From assembly GCA_021822565.1 (NCBI GenBank), contig JAKAQM010000005.1:1-52551 (forward strand): DNA of 52,551 nt. The letters are read 5' to 3'. The notes beneath the pieces were generated by a model, which was not told the DNA's origin, searched no databases, and saw nothing but the letters and a program-made list of their open reading frames with translations. Numbering within the stretch: the stretch's first letter is position 1; each line of letters begins with the position of its first letter. The position numbers were made by a program, and so were the translations under genes. The DNA is from Actinomycetes bacterium. Lineage in GTDB: Bacteria; Actinomycetota; Acidimicrobiia; Acidimicrobiales; RAAP-2. Positions 17,853-27,436 of the stretch are shown here, in pieces.

Positions 17853-19190
17853 TCAGGAGCTCGGAGGGCGGAGCAGGTCGTCGAGGAGGAGCTCTTCGTG
17901 CACCACCTTGCGGCGGCGGTCGAAGGTCTCTCGGAGCGCGGGCGACCACGGGGTGGCGGGCGACGGGCGCCGTTCCGTCGGCAGCGGCGTCCCCGCTCGC
18001 TCGGCCGTGTCCACCGCACGGACGTAGTCGTCCGCGTCCATGCGCCACGGCACCAGGCCCAGCTCATGCATCCGGCCGCAGATCGCGAGCCCGGCCGAGT
18101 CGAAGTCGCCGTGATAGCGGACGCGGGCCCCGCACCCGAGCAGCTGGTCGACGAGGAGCCTCGCCGCGGCGGAGGGATTGCCGCTGAGCGCCACCACCGA
18201 GAGCGGGCTGCGCGCTTCTGCGGCGGCCTCGACGACTCTCGGGTTCTCCACGGCGAGCACGTCGGCCCCGTCAGGGAGCACGACGGGGTGGACGCGGAGC
18301 GTGTACTGCGTGAGGTGCAGCGGCACCCCGATGCGAGATGCCTCTGCGAGGAGCGTCTGCAGCCCGCTGTCCGGGGTGGGGCGGAGGTTCCAGCACAGCA
18401 CCGTCGCGGAGACGAGGTCGGGCTGCGCTCCCGCAAGAGCCCAGATCGCTCTTCGGTCCGCCCTCGGGTCACCGCTGCCGCGAGCACCCCGACCGCAGCG
18501 GTCGCGCCCGCGGTCGCCGCTCCCGTCAGCTTCTCGACCGTGCACCGCATGGCGGAAGGCGAGAGCCCTGGCGACGGCCGCCCCCGCACGGGTCCCGCGA
18601 TCGAGCGCGTGCGCCGAGCCGAGCACTGCCGCCGCCAGCTCGGTCCGGCTGCGCGTCCGTGTCGTCGCCTGAGCCTCACCGAGGTGGTCGAGCACCGTGC
18701 GCACCTGAAGGAGGAGCTCCCGCGCTCCGCTCGGATCCAGCCCCGCCAGCAACCCCGAGCGCGCGATGCCATCGGCCCACTCGACCGCCCAGTCCTCGGG
18801 CCATGACGCTGCCTCAGCCCGCACTGCCTCCCGGGCTGCCCGGGCAAGTGACCGCTTGGCCCGGCGCTCGGCCGGCCCGTCGGAGACCGGGTGGCCGAGC
18901 GCCGCGAGGGCCGCGGGCAGCGCCTCTGCGACCCCGAGCGCGCGGAGCGCGCGCTCGAGCACACCAAGGTCCAGCGTGGCGCCGGCTCGCCCGCTGACCA
19001 GCGCTCCCAGGAGGAACCGGGCGCGGGTGTCCAGCTGCGGCAGCCGGACCCGGCCGCGGTCGTCGCTCCCGCGTCGCTCCAAGCGAAGCCGGACCGCCTC
19101 CCACACGGGGTCGAGGTGCGGGTCCAGGAGCGAAGGGGGCGCAGCCGGCGAAGGCGAAGGGGGCGTCGCCGACGAAGAACGGTTCACCAC
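17853..19190 (-). CDS. jetD: Wadjet type II JetD-like (TIGR02679/DUF2399, Toprim-type nuclease subunit)
   Basis: VLAVENPRVVEAAAEA... VRYHGDFDSAGLAICGRM Toprim motifs; last gene of the four-gene cassette; overlaps jetB. Confidence 0.88.
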   Translation of the reverse strand: MVNRSSSATPPSPSPAAPPSLLDPHLDPVWEAVRLRLERRGSDDRGRVRLPQLDTRARFLLGALVSGRAGATLDLGVLERALRALGVAEALPAALAALGHPVSDGPAERRAKRSLARAAREAVRAEAASWPEDWAVEWADGIARSGLLAGLDPSGARELLLQVRTVLDHLGEAQATTRTRSRTELAAAVLGSAHALDRGTRAGAAVARALAFRHAVHGREADGSGDRGRDRCGRGARGSGDPRADRRAIWALAGAQPDLVSATVLCWNLRPTPDSGLQTLLAEASRIGVPLHLTQYTLRVHPVVLPDGADVLAVENPRVVEAAAEARSPLSVVALSGNPSAAARLLVDQLLGCGARVRYHGDFDSAGLAICGRMHELGLVPWRMDADDYVRAVDTAERAGTPLPTERRPSPATPWSPALRETFDRRRKVVHEELLLDDLLRPPSS

Positions 19191-20467
19191 AGAGCGTCCT
19201 GACGAGGTTCGCCGGAGCGAGTGGTGCCGAACGACCCCTCCCCTCGAAGACCATCCCCTTTGCCATCGGCGCCGGGAGCCTCGCTCCCACCGACGCTGAA
19301 GCGCCCCGCTGCGGGGAGGAGCCGCACGACCGAGGTCGCCGAGGTCGCCGAGGTCGTCGAGGCCGTCGAGGTCGCCGAGGCTCCCGGTGGGATGTCGAGC
19401 CCGTCACGTCGCTCCTCTGCGAGGCGGACGTCGAGGAGGAGGTCGACGACCGCCCGCGCCAGCCTCTCGGGGCTCTGGACGAGGTCGGTCGCCCACCGGG
19501 TGGCGTGCGCGGCGCACAGCGGCCGGAGGTGCGCAGCGATCTCCTCGAGCGTCCACCACTGCTCGTGCGGGCGCGCGGTCGCGGCGCCGGGCGCTGAGGA
19601 TCCGCGGAGCGCCTCGATGAGGAGGAGGGCCGCGTGGCCGACCGTGCCGCCGGCAGGGAACGCTCGTCCCGAGAGGCTCCCAGCGGGATCGATCGCGGCC
19701 ACCCCCTCGCTGCGGACCTCGAGGAGGAGGCCGAACATCTCCTCGAGATAGCGCTCCTCCTCACCGATCCTCCGCCGCAGCTCGGCCCACTCACCCTCGG
19801 TCAGGTCGTCCCGGTAGAGGACGGGGTCCTCCACGAGACGCGAGCGCAGCCATTGACGCAGCGCATCCTGGCGCGCCGGTCGCGCGCACAGCTCCTCGGC
19901 GTCGCCGAACGCGCTCATGGCCGGCAACGGGAGCATCGCGATCCGGTCGGGCACGAGTTGCAACACCGCGTCGGCGTCCTCGTCGTCCGCATAGGCGTCG
20001 ACGTGGGCGTGGAGCTCGGACGCCAGCCCCTGGTCGATCATCCAGCGCAAGGACGTCACGAAGGCTCGGCGACCCGTCGCGTCCGCCGGCAGCGAGACCT
20101 CCGCCTCGGCTGCCGCCGAGCGCACGAGGTCCACGAGGTCTCGAAGGCTGACCACCGGCGGCCCCGCGATGGTCGCGCCGAGGACGAGGACGAGGGTCAC
20201 GAGCTCGAGCTGGTGCAGCGGCCGCCCCGACGACGTCCGCAGCGGGCGGCGCTCGGGCACGTACGTGGCCTTGGAGAGCCTCGCCGTGTCGGCGGTCACC
20301 TGCAGGCGATAGCCCAGGCGCTGGGCGAACCAGTGTCCGAGCACCGCTTCGTGGCGCCGGATGAGCCGGAAGGTGTCGGGGTCGTGCTCCTTGCACGTGA
20401 CAGGGTGGAGGACGAGATGCCGTGCCGCAGCCCTGCGCTCGACTGCCGCCTGCGGGTCAGCCGCCAT
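19184..20467 (-). CDS. jetB: Wadjet type II JetB-like (TIGR02678)
   Basis: MAADPQAAVERRAAARHLVLHPVTCKEHDPDTFRLIRRHEAVLGHWFAQRLGYRLQV; cassette context. Confidence 0.87.
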   Translation of the reverse strand: MAADPQAAVERRAAARHLVLHPVTCKEHDPDTFRLIRRHEAVLGHWFAQRLGYRLQVTADTARLSKATYVPERRPLRTSSGRPLHQLELVTLVLVLGATIAGPPVVSLRDLVDLVRSAAAEAEVSLPADATGRRAFVTSLRWMIDQGLASELHAHVDAYADDEDADAVLQLVPDRIAMLPLPAMSAFGDAEELCARPARQDALRQWLRSRLVEDPVLYRDDLTEGEWAELRRRIGEEERYLEEMFGLLLEVRSEGVAAIDPAGSLSGRAFPAGGTVGHAALLLIEALRGSSAPGAATARPHEQWWTLEEIAAHLRPLCAAHATRWATDLVQSPERLARAVVDLLLDVRLAEERRDGLDIPPGASATSTASTTSATSATSVVRLLPAAGRFSVGGSEAPGADGKGDGLRGEGSFGTTRSGEPRQDALW

Positions 20468-22124
20468 GCGCCGGCACTCCCTCGGGTCGAGTGGCGCCCG
20501 GCGCCACGTGGGCTCGCACGGGCTGCACCGAGATGCAGAGGCCGAGGAAGCAGAGCTCCCCTTCCTCCCACGAGACCGCCGTCGTCGCTCCCGGCGATCG
20601 CTCCACGATGCAGACGATGTCACCGTCGATCACCTGCGCGGAGCCGCTCGGGCCAGCGCTCCCGCCCGCTGCGGTGGTGCCATTGCCGGCTCCGCCCGCT
20701 GCGGCGGTGCCATTGCCGGCTCCGCCCGCTGCGGCGGTGCCAACGGGCAGGCGCGCCATGGCCCTGCCGGCGAGCTGCTCGAGGCGCGCGAACGCGCCGG
20801 CCGACAGGCGCGCGCCATCGAGCGACCCGAGCGCGAGCAGCTCGGCGTCGGCGCTGTGCAGCGAGGCGCGCTCGAGCTCGCGGCGCCGCCGGAGGACGCG
20901 CAGCTCCGCGGTGCGGTCGGGGATCGGGCTCGTCCGGCCGCGGCTCGTGGTGTCGCCACGGGCTCGGAGGGACACGGGCACCTGCGCGACCGGTCCGGCC
21001 CACCACGACGTGGACGGGCTCACGGGATCGAAGGCATCCCCTGCGGGCGCGCCGTAGTGGTACGCCGCATGCAGCCCGAAGGCGGCGGTGGCCATGCGCA
21101 CGGCACCTTCGGTGTCGGACGTCGCCATCACCCGCGCGAGCCGCAAGAAGTCGGCGCGGCGCGAGGACGCCCCCGCCCCGACGCGAGAGAGCCGGATCAG
21201 GTTCAACGTGAGCGAGCGCACTGCGGCCACGGCGTCGTCGAACAGCCGCTCCATGCGGGACGGCCGGCCCGGCTTCCGCACGAACCACGCCGAGAGGTGC
21301 TCCCAGTCGGCGACCGTCGACCCTGCCTGGCGCGTCACGCTGACCGTGTCGTCGAGCCCGGCGGCCTCCACCCGCCCGGCGAGCCCTCGGCTCGCCCGCT
21401 CGACGATGACGGGCACGCGATCCGCCAAGCGGGTCAGCACCAGCCCGAGCGGTCTCGACATCCGCTCGATCTCGTCGAGGCGCTCGGAGACGTAGCCGAC
21501 GAGCACCTGCGCGAAGAAGCTGAGCTCCTCGGGGGTGAGGTCGAACCGGTTCTGCCACTGGTTGACGGCGGCGAAGAACTGGGTGATCTCGGTGGTGAAG
21601 GCCTCGTGAGGGTCGAAGACGGCGCGGACGAGGTCGGCGAGCCGCTCGGAGTCCGCGGTCGCCACGTCCGTCGCGTCGAGCGTCTCCAAGGCATGGAGGA
21701 GCGCTCGCAGGCGTCCCGTCGAGATGTCGTGCACCTCGTCGGCTCGAGCGAGGATCCGCTCGACCGCGTCGTGCACTTCCTGACCTGCCTGGGTGATCAG
21801 GTAGCGATTGCGGCGGCGGTAGTAGTCGGCGAGGCTCGTGGGCGTTCCCGTGGCCGAAGAGACGGTGAGGTTGCCCCACCGCCGCAGGCTCTCGAGCCGG
21901 TCGGAGACCACGGCCGCGTCGAGCGGAGCTCCGGCCGCATCCAGGTGCGCCACCACTTCCTCAGGGGTGAACTCCGAGAAGAAGGTGCCCGCGAACACCG
22001 CCATGATCGCTCGGTACTCCTGCCACTCCTCTCCGGTCACGTAGCGGAAGAGGAGGCGTGCCTGCGGGTCGCCAGCGCCTGGCTCACCCTTGGGATCGGG
22101 GCTGGCCGGGTCGCCGGTGCTCAC
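20457..22124 (-). CDS. jetA: Wadjet type II JetA-like (TIGR02677)
   Basis: LLFRYVTGEEWQEYRAIMAVFAGTFFSEFTPEEV... QWQNRFDLTPEELSFF; GTG start at 22124 overlaps the jetC stop (GTGA). Confidence 0.87.
   Translation of the reverse strand: MSTGDPASPDPKGEPGAGDPQARLLFRYVTGEEWQEYRAIMAVFAGTFFSEFTPEEVVAHLDAAGAPLDAAVVSDRLESLRRWGNLTVSSATGTPTSLADYYRRRNRYLITQAGQEVHDAVERILARADEVHDISTGRLRALLHALETLDATDVATADSERLADLVRAVFDPHEAFTTEITQFFAAVNQWQNRFDLTPEELSFFAQVLVGYVSERLDEIERMSRPLGLVLTRLADRVPVIVERASRGLAGRVEAAGLDDTVSVTRQAGSTVADWEHLSAWFVRKPGRPSRMERLFDDAVAAVRSLTLNLIRLSRVGAGASSRRADFLRLARVMATSDTEGAVRMATAAFGLHAAYHYGAPAGDAFDPVSPSTSWWAGPVAQVPVSLRARGDTTSRGRTSPIPDRTAELRVLRRRRELERASLHSADAELLALGSLDGARLSAGAFARLEQLAGRAMARLPVGTAAAGGAGNGTAAAGGAGNGTTAAGGSAGPSGSAQVIDGDIVCIVERSPGATTAVSWEEGELCFLGLCISVQPVRAHVAPGATRPEGVPAHGG
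20665..20742. repeat. in-frame 30-bp tandem repeat in jetA (AAAGGAGNGT linker)
   Basis: CCCGCTGCGGYGGTGCCATTGCCGGCTCCG x2 plus partial. Confidence 0.93.
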
Positions 22125-25100
22125 CGCCCCTCCAGGAGCGCCCGCCCGTTCCAGCGGCTGTGCTCGAGCGCGATGACCCCCATGTCGGCGTCGCGCACGA
22201 CCTCGGTGATCGCGAGCTCCGGGACGGTCGCGTGCGTCCCCCACAGCCGTTCGCTCGTCGCGATGAAGTCCAGGTCCAGCTCGACGAGGAGGCCGAAGAG
22301 CTTCGCGTGGTTGTCCTCGGAGACCTTGGCGAACGCGTCGTCGAGCAGCACGAAGCGCGGCGCGCAGGGGTCGTGCTCGGCGATCGAGTCGCACGAGGCG
22401 GCGACGGCTGCGAAGAGCGGGAGATAGGACACGATCTTCTTCTCTCCCTCCGACAGCGCGCTGCGCCGGGAGAGGCGCTCCTCGGGACGACCGGGTCTCC
22501 GCAGGATCACCCGCAGCTCGTGCCAGGCGCGGTAGTCGAGCACCCCGGCGATCAGCTCCCGGTACGGAGACTCGGGCTGGTCCCGGCGCGCCTCGTCGAG
22601 GCGCTCGGAGATCGCCGCCCGCAGCCGAGCGTCCTCGTCCGAGGTGCGGAGATCAGGAGGCTTGGCGAGCAGCCCGATCATCGCGTCGAGCCCGGGCTCG
22701 AGTCCCTCGCGCCTGCGCCACCGCAGCCTCACCCCGATCCCGTGCGCGGTCGACACGGTGTCGAGCCTGTGGTTCATGCGTGCCACGAGGTCGGCCGCCG
22801 CCTGCATCTTCTCGGCGACTTCCTTGGCCACGAGCCCCTGGAGCAGGTTCCGGAGCGCGTCGTCCTGCTCGTGGGAGAGCAGCGATCGGAGCTCCGAGAG
22901 ACGGCTGCCGACGACGGCCGCCGCCTGCGCGAGCGGCATGCGCCCCTGCGGGCCGTTGACCTCCACCGCAAGGGGGACCGACTCGTCTGCCTGGCGATCC
23001 TCCGCGTCCCAGCCCGCGCCGAGGTCTGCGCGTCGCTGGCGGAGGGACTGGCGGACGCCGTCGGCACCGGCGTCGACTCGTGCCGGTCGAGGGACGAGGG
23101 ATTCGATCTGCTGCACCAGGTCGGCGACGCCCCTGGGGGTCTCGGGGACCGGGCTGAGGGCGGCAGGGCTGAGGGCGGCAGGGCTGAGGGCGGCAGGGGC
23201 GGCAGGGGCGGCGCCGGCAGTCGACGGGAAGCCGGCTCCCTCGCGCTCGTCGTCCAGGAGCGCAGCGTCGAGCAGACCGGGGACGCCGAGGGCACGCCGG
23301 AGCCCGGGGAGCGCAGCAACTGCGGCGCTGTCCGCTGCGCTCCGGCGCCGCTCGCGCTCGGCGGCGTGCGCCTTGGCCGCCTCGACCTCGCCCCTGCGGT
23401 CGAGCTGGGACTGGCGGGCCGGTGTGAGCTCTGCGGTGACCCGCCCGAGCTCGGCCTCGCACGTCTCTACGGCGGCGACCACCTCCTCGGCGGCGGCGCG
23501 GACCGTGTCCTCCAAGGTCGCGAGCCTCGCGGCCTCGGGCTCGTGACGCGCCACGGCATCGGCGTGCGCGGCACGCGCGTGGCGCTCGTCCTCGACGGCA
23601 CGGGTCCAGTCCTCGGCCGCGCGACCCCATGCTGCGACGCTTCGGGCCAGCGCTCTGCAGCGGTCGTCGGCTCGAGTGATCGCGCCGAGCGCGTCGCGCA
23701 AGGTCGCCTCGACCGTGCGCAACGCGTCCGCTGTCGGCAGCAGCCGCAAGTTGGCCGCCACGCGGCGGCTCTTGTCCACGGCCTCCGCGTGGAGCTCGTC
23801 GGCCCGGCGAAACGACGCAAGGCGCTCGGCCGCACGCGCCTTCGCACGCTCCCACTCGGCATCCGCCTGTTCCACTCGGACGGAGGCGTGCAGGACCGGC
23901 TCGCTCGAGGGGAGCGCAGCACGCAGCGCCGTGGCTTCGCCGATACGAGCGTCGATCGCCTGGAGGAGCCGCTCGGTCGCCTCGAGCTGCGCCGCCGCGT
24001 CGTCTCGCGCCCGCCGGACCTCTGCGCGCCGGCGCTCGAGCGCGGCCCGGCGGGCCGCGCTCCCGATGTGCTCGGCCGCGCTCTTGCGATGGCGGCCGTG
24101 GAGGGGACCGATGCGGAAGCTCCCGTCCACGGTGACCGAGGCGGATGCCACAGGGGCGGATGTGACCGAGGCGGATGCCGCAGAGGTCGAGGCGACCGAG
24201 GTGGAGAGCGGCGCGGGGAGGGTCGTCGAGATGGAGTCGAGCAGGCGCGCGACCGCCGCCGGCTGGACGGAGCCGAGGTCGCCGGGCACGTCCACGCGAA
24301 GAAGGCGGCTCAGCGGGGAGCTCGCCGGTGGCCCGGGCCGGACCACGAGCCCGCCGTCGGGGAGCACGAGCGCGCCGTCCTCCGCCAGCTCCGCCGCGAG
24401 GAGGCCCGACGCCTCCATCGCCCCCTCCAGCCCGGCGCGCTCCTCCACGCTCAGGGACTCCTGGAAGTCGACGACCTCGGCGAGCACCGTTCCGCGGTCG
24501 GCACGCTGCCAGGACCACACGGGGGGCGGCGGCAGGGTCTGGCGCTCGAGCGCGTCGAGCGATGCGACGAGGTCGTCGAGGACCCCCTGCTCGTCCTTCC
24601 GGCGGGCCTCGAGCGCCGCCCGCTCGCCGACCTCGACCGAGAGGGTGTCGTCGGCGATCCCCCGGAGCGCGGCGGTCACCTCGTCGCGCCGCCCGCCGAG
24701 CTCGCTCTCGAGGCTCGGCCACGCCGCCTCGCACATGCCGGCCGCACGGCGGTGGGCCTGCACGCGCTCGGACCACCCCGCAAGAGCCTCGCGCCACGCT
24801 CGGACCGCTGCGTCGGCCCCACGCCGCGCAGCTGCCGCCGCCTCCTCGAGCGCGCCCCGCTCCTCCTCGGCGCTCTCCCACGCCCGCCGTGCCGAGTCGA
24901 GGCGCTGGGCGGCCGCGTCCACCGTCCCGAGGGCTCGGCGCACGTCGTCCACGTCGCCACTGCGACGCTGCACGGCCTCACGGACGCCTGCGAGCGCCCG
25001 GAGCGCCGGCTCGGGGTCGAGGTCTCCTGCGGGACCCACCGGCGGAGGTGGGGGTGGGGCCGGCGAGGGCAGCGCCCCCGTGGCCGTGCCCGCCCCCGTG

Positions 25101-26332
25101 CCCGTGCCCTGGTCCGGGAGCGCGCGCCGCGCGACCTCGGGCATGTCGGGGAGCTGTGCGAGCGCACCCGCGCCCGCGACGGAGCCGGCGAGCTCGGCCA
25201 GCACGGCGGCGAGCGCGACTTGGTCGTCGTGGGCGCCCTGGGCCGCCGAGGCGAGGCGCCCGCGCACCCGATCGGTCGCGGCAGACTGCCGGGCGGCGTG
25301 GTCGGCCGCACGGTCGATCGCCCCGGAGAGCGACACGACCAGGGCGCGCAGGTCCGCGAGCTTCCCCGCCTCCTTGTACGCGGGCGACCGGCGCAGGGCG
25401 TCGAGCTCCTCTCGCACCCGTCGCTCCTCGGCTTCGAGCATGCGCACCCTCGCCGCCGCATCGGAGAGCCTGGACTCGGCGGCGGCGGCCGCGCGGCCCG
25501 CGTCCACGAGCTCGCGCTCGGCCGCCCGCGCCGCGGCGACCAGGCCGCCAGCAGCGCCCGCGCGCCGGTGCAGCTCCGCGCGCGCGTAGGCGCCGTAGAC
25601 GGCGAGGAGCGCCCGGAGCGTCGCATGGGTCCGTTCGAGCGACTCCACGTTCTGGCGGTGCTGCTCGAGGTCGTCGAGCGGCTGCGCCGCGTCGTCGAGC
25701 GCCTCGTCGGAGAGCTGCGGGAGGGCCTCTACCAGGTACTGCGCGAGATCCAGGTCGATCCGGTCGCCGACTCGAGGGTTGCGCACCACGTGGAGGAGGC
25801 GCACGTGCTGGTCGATGTCCGCGCCCCCGAAGAGGCGCCGCCGCACCTCCGCCCGGTACGCGGCACGCTGGTCGTGGCGGAAGACGGGGTCCGGCGCCAG
25901 CGTGGCGCGCAACGCGTCGGCGCTCAGGGGATGGCGGCTCTCGACCAGGTCGAGGTCCACGCCGGGCCTCCGCGAGGTGACGAACCACCAGGTCGAGACG
26001 ATGTCGGCGGCACGGTTCGCCCTGATGCCGCACCCGCACACCAGGTGCTCGTCGCCCCGGGCGACCTCGATCCAGAGGTAGCCGACGGGCTGCGGGTCCT
26101 CGCGCCCCGAGAGCATCCAGGACCGCAGGACCCCCTGCTGGTCACCGGCCGCGTCGATGCGGCGGGTGTCCGCCTCGAGGAGGAAGGGGAGCAGCATGTT
26201 CATCGCCGTGGACTTCCCCGACCCGTTCACCCCGCGCAGCAGGAGGCGGCCCCCGGAGAAATGGAGGACCTCGTCTCCGTACTGGTAGACGTTCAGGATC
26301 CCGGCCCGGTTCAGCCTCCAGCGCACCACCAC
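22121..26332 (-). CDS. jetC: Wadjet type II JetC-like SMC/SbcC ATPase (TIGR02680)
   Basis: 1403 aa; Walker A RGVNGSGKSTAMNMLLPFLL, signature SALSEGEKKIVSYLPLF, Walker B RFVLLDDAFAKV; long coiled coil. Confidence 0.93.
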   Translation of the reverse strand: MVVRWRLNRAGILNVYQYGDEVLHFSGGRLLLRGVNGSGKSTAMNMLLPFLLEADTRRIDAAGDQQGVLRSWMLSGREDPQPVGYLWIEVARGDEHLVCGCGIRANRAADIVSTWWFVTSRRPGVDLDLVESRHPLSADALRATLAPDPVFRHDQRAAYRAEVRRRLFGGADIDQHVRLLHVVRNPRVGDRIDLDLAQYLVEALPQLSDEALDDAAQPLDDLEQHRQNVESLERTHATLRALLAVYGAYARAELHRRAGAAGGLVAAARAAERELVDAGRAAAAAESRLSDAAARVRMLEAEERRVREELDALRRSPAYKEAGKLADLRALVVSLSGAIDRAADHAARQSAATDRVRGRLASAAQGAHDDQVALAAVLAELAGSVAGAGALAQLPDMPEVARRALPDQGTGTGAGTATGALPSPAPPPPPPVGPAGDLDPEPALRALAGVREAVQRRSGDVDDVRRALGTVDAAAQRLDSARRAWESAEEERGALEEAAAAARRGADAAVRAWREALAGWSERVQAHRRAAGMCEAAWPSLESELGGRRDEVTAALRGIADDTLSVEVGERAALEARRKDEQGVLDDLVASLDALERQTLPPPPVWSWQRADRGTVLAEVVDFQESLSVEERAGLEGAMEASGLLAAELAEDGALVLPDGGLVVRPGPPASSPLSRLLRVDVPGDLGSVQPAAVARLLDSISTTLPAPLSTSVASTSAASASVTSAPVASASVTVDGSFRIGPLHGRHRKSAAEHIGSAARRAALERRRAEVRRARDDAAAQLEATERLLQAIDARIGEATALRAALPSSEPVLHASVRVEQADAEWERAKARAAERLASFRRADELHAEAVDKSRRVAANLRLLPTADALRTVEATLRDALGAITRADDRCRALARSVAAWGRAAEDWTRAVEDERHARAAHADAVARHEPEAARLATLEDTVRAAAEEVVAAVETCEAELGRVTAELTPARQSQLDRRGEVEAAKAHAAERERRRSAADSAAVAALPGLRRALGVPGLLDAALLDDEREGAGFPSTAGAAPAAPAALSPAALSPAALSPVPETPRGVADLVQQIESLVPRPARVDAGADGVRQSLRQRRADLGAGWDAEDRQADESVPLAVEVNGPQGRMPLAQAAAVVGSRLSELRSLLSHEQDDALRNLLQGLVAKEVAEKMQAAADLVARMNHRLDTVSTAHGIGVRLRWRRREGLEPGLDAMIGLLAKPPDLRTSDEDARLRAAISERLDEARRDQPESPYRELIAGVLDYRAWHELRVILRRPGRPEERLSRRSALSEGEKKIVSYLPLFAAVAASCDSIAEHDPCAPRFVLLDDAFAKVSEDNHAKLFGLLVELDLDFIATSERLWGTHATVPELAITEVVRDADMGVIALEHSRWNGRALLEGR
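23151..23195. repeat. in-frame 15-bp tandem repeat x3 in the jetC coiled-coil region (SPAAL)
   Basis: GGGCTGAGGGCGGCA x3 followed by degenerate GGGGCGGCA units. Confidence 0.95.
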
Positions 26333-26425
26333 GATGGGAGCATAGGAAACGGCTCCGACACCGGCCGCAGGAACCGTTCAGGAACAGCTCAGTACCCTGT
26401 GACGACAGCGTTTAGCCTTGCGCAG

Positions 26426-27436
26426 GTGCGGATCTGCGTCATCGGTGCCGGGGCGATCGGCGGCCTCCTCGCCGCGAGGCTCTCGCTCTCGGGCAACGAC
26501 GTGAGCGTCCTCGCACGCGGCGAGAGCCTGAGCGCGATCGAGCGTGGCGGGATCACCCTCGTGGAGCCGGACGGGAGCCGGGTGGTGGCGTCCGAGGTCC
26601 GCGCCGCTGGCCGAGCGGAGGCACTCGGCACCCAGGACCTCGTCGTCCTCGCGGTCAAGGCTCACCAGCTCGCAGGCGTGGCCGCGAGCGTTCCCCCGCT
26701 GCTGCACGCCGAGACGGTCGTGCTGACGCTGCAGAACGGCATCCCATGGTGGTTCTTCCAGAAGTTCCCCGGCCCGTTCGAGGGCCGCCGGCTCCCGAAC
26801 CTCGACCCCGACGGGATCCTCGAGCGAGCCATCCCGTTCAACCGCATCCTCGGCTCCATCGCCTACCCCGCGGCCGAGCGGGACGCGCCCGGTGTCGTGA
26901 GGCTCGTCGAGGGCGACCGGTTCCCCGTCGGCGAGCTCGACGGCGAGATGTCGGCGCGCGCCAGCGCCGTCGCCGACGTGCTGCGCCGTGCCGGCTTCGT
27001 CTCCAAGGTCGTGAGGGACATCCGCTCCCAGCTCTGGGTGAAGGCGTGGGGCAACCTCGCGTTCAACCCCATCAGCGCCCTCACCGGCGCCACGCTCGGG
27101 GAGATCTGCCGTTTCCCCCCTTCGCGTGAGCTCGCAGCCCGGATGATGCGCGAGAGCACCGCCATCGCCGAGCAGCTCGGCTTGCGGCTCCGCCTCTCGA
27201 TCGAGCAGCGCATCGAAGGCGCCGCCAAGGTCGGGGAGCACAAGACCTCGATGCTCCAGGACGCCGAGGCCGGGCGCCCGCTGGAGCTGGAGGCGCTGGT
27301 CGGCTCCTTCGTGGAGCTCGGCCGGCTGACGGCGACGCCCACGCCCTCCATCGATGCCGTCTACGAGCTCGCCGCCACGCTCGACGCGCGCATTCGTGCC
27401 GGGGCACGCCGCGATGCCATGCTGGGCGCCCCATGA
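26426..27436 (+). CDS. 2-dehydropantoate 2-reductase family (PanE/ApbA)
   Basis: VRICVIGAGAIGGLLAARLSLSGNDVSVLARG; LWVKAWGNLAFNPISALTGATLGE; GTG start. Confidence 0.92.
   Translation: MRICVIGAGAIGGLLAARLSLSGNDVSVLARGESLSAIERGGITLVEPDGSRVVASEVRAAGRAEALGTQDLVVLAVKAHQLAGVAASVPPLLHAETVVLTLQNGIPWWFFQKFPGPFEGRRLPNLDPDGILERAIPFNRILGSIAYPAAERDAPGVVRLVEGDRFPVGELDGEMSARASAVADVLRRAGFVSKVVRDIRSQLWVKAWGNLAFNPISALTGATLGEICRFPPSRELAARMMRESTAIAEQLGLRLRLSIEQRIEGAAKVGEHKTSMLQDAEAGRPLELEALVGSFVELGRLTATPTPSIDAVYELAATLDARIRAGARRDAMLGAP

Noticed and set aside
22058-27436. 1792-aa plus-strand ORF
   Set aside because: Only the last 337 aa (PanE-like from 26426) read as protein; the rest is antisense to jetC with Arg/Gly-rich composition typical of high-GC shadow ORFs
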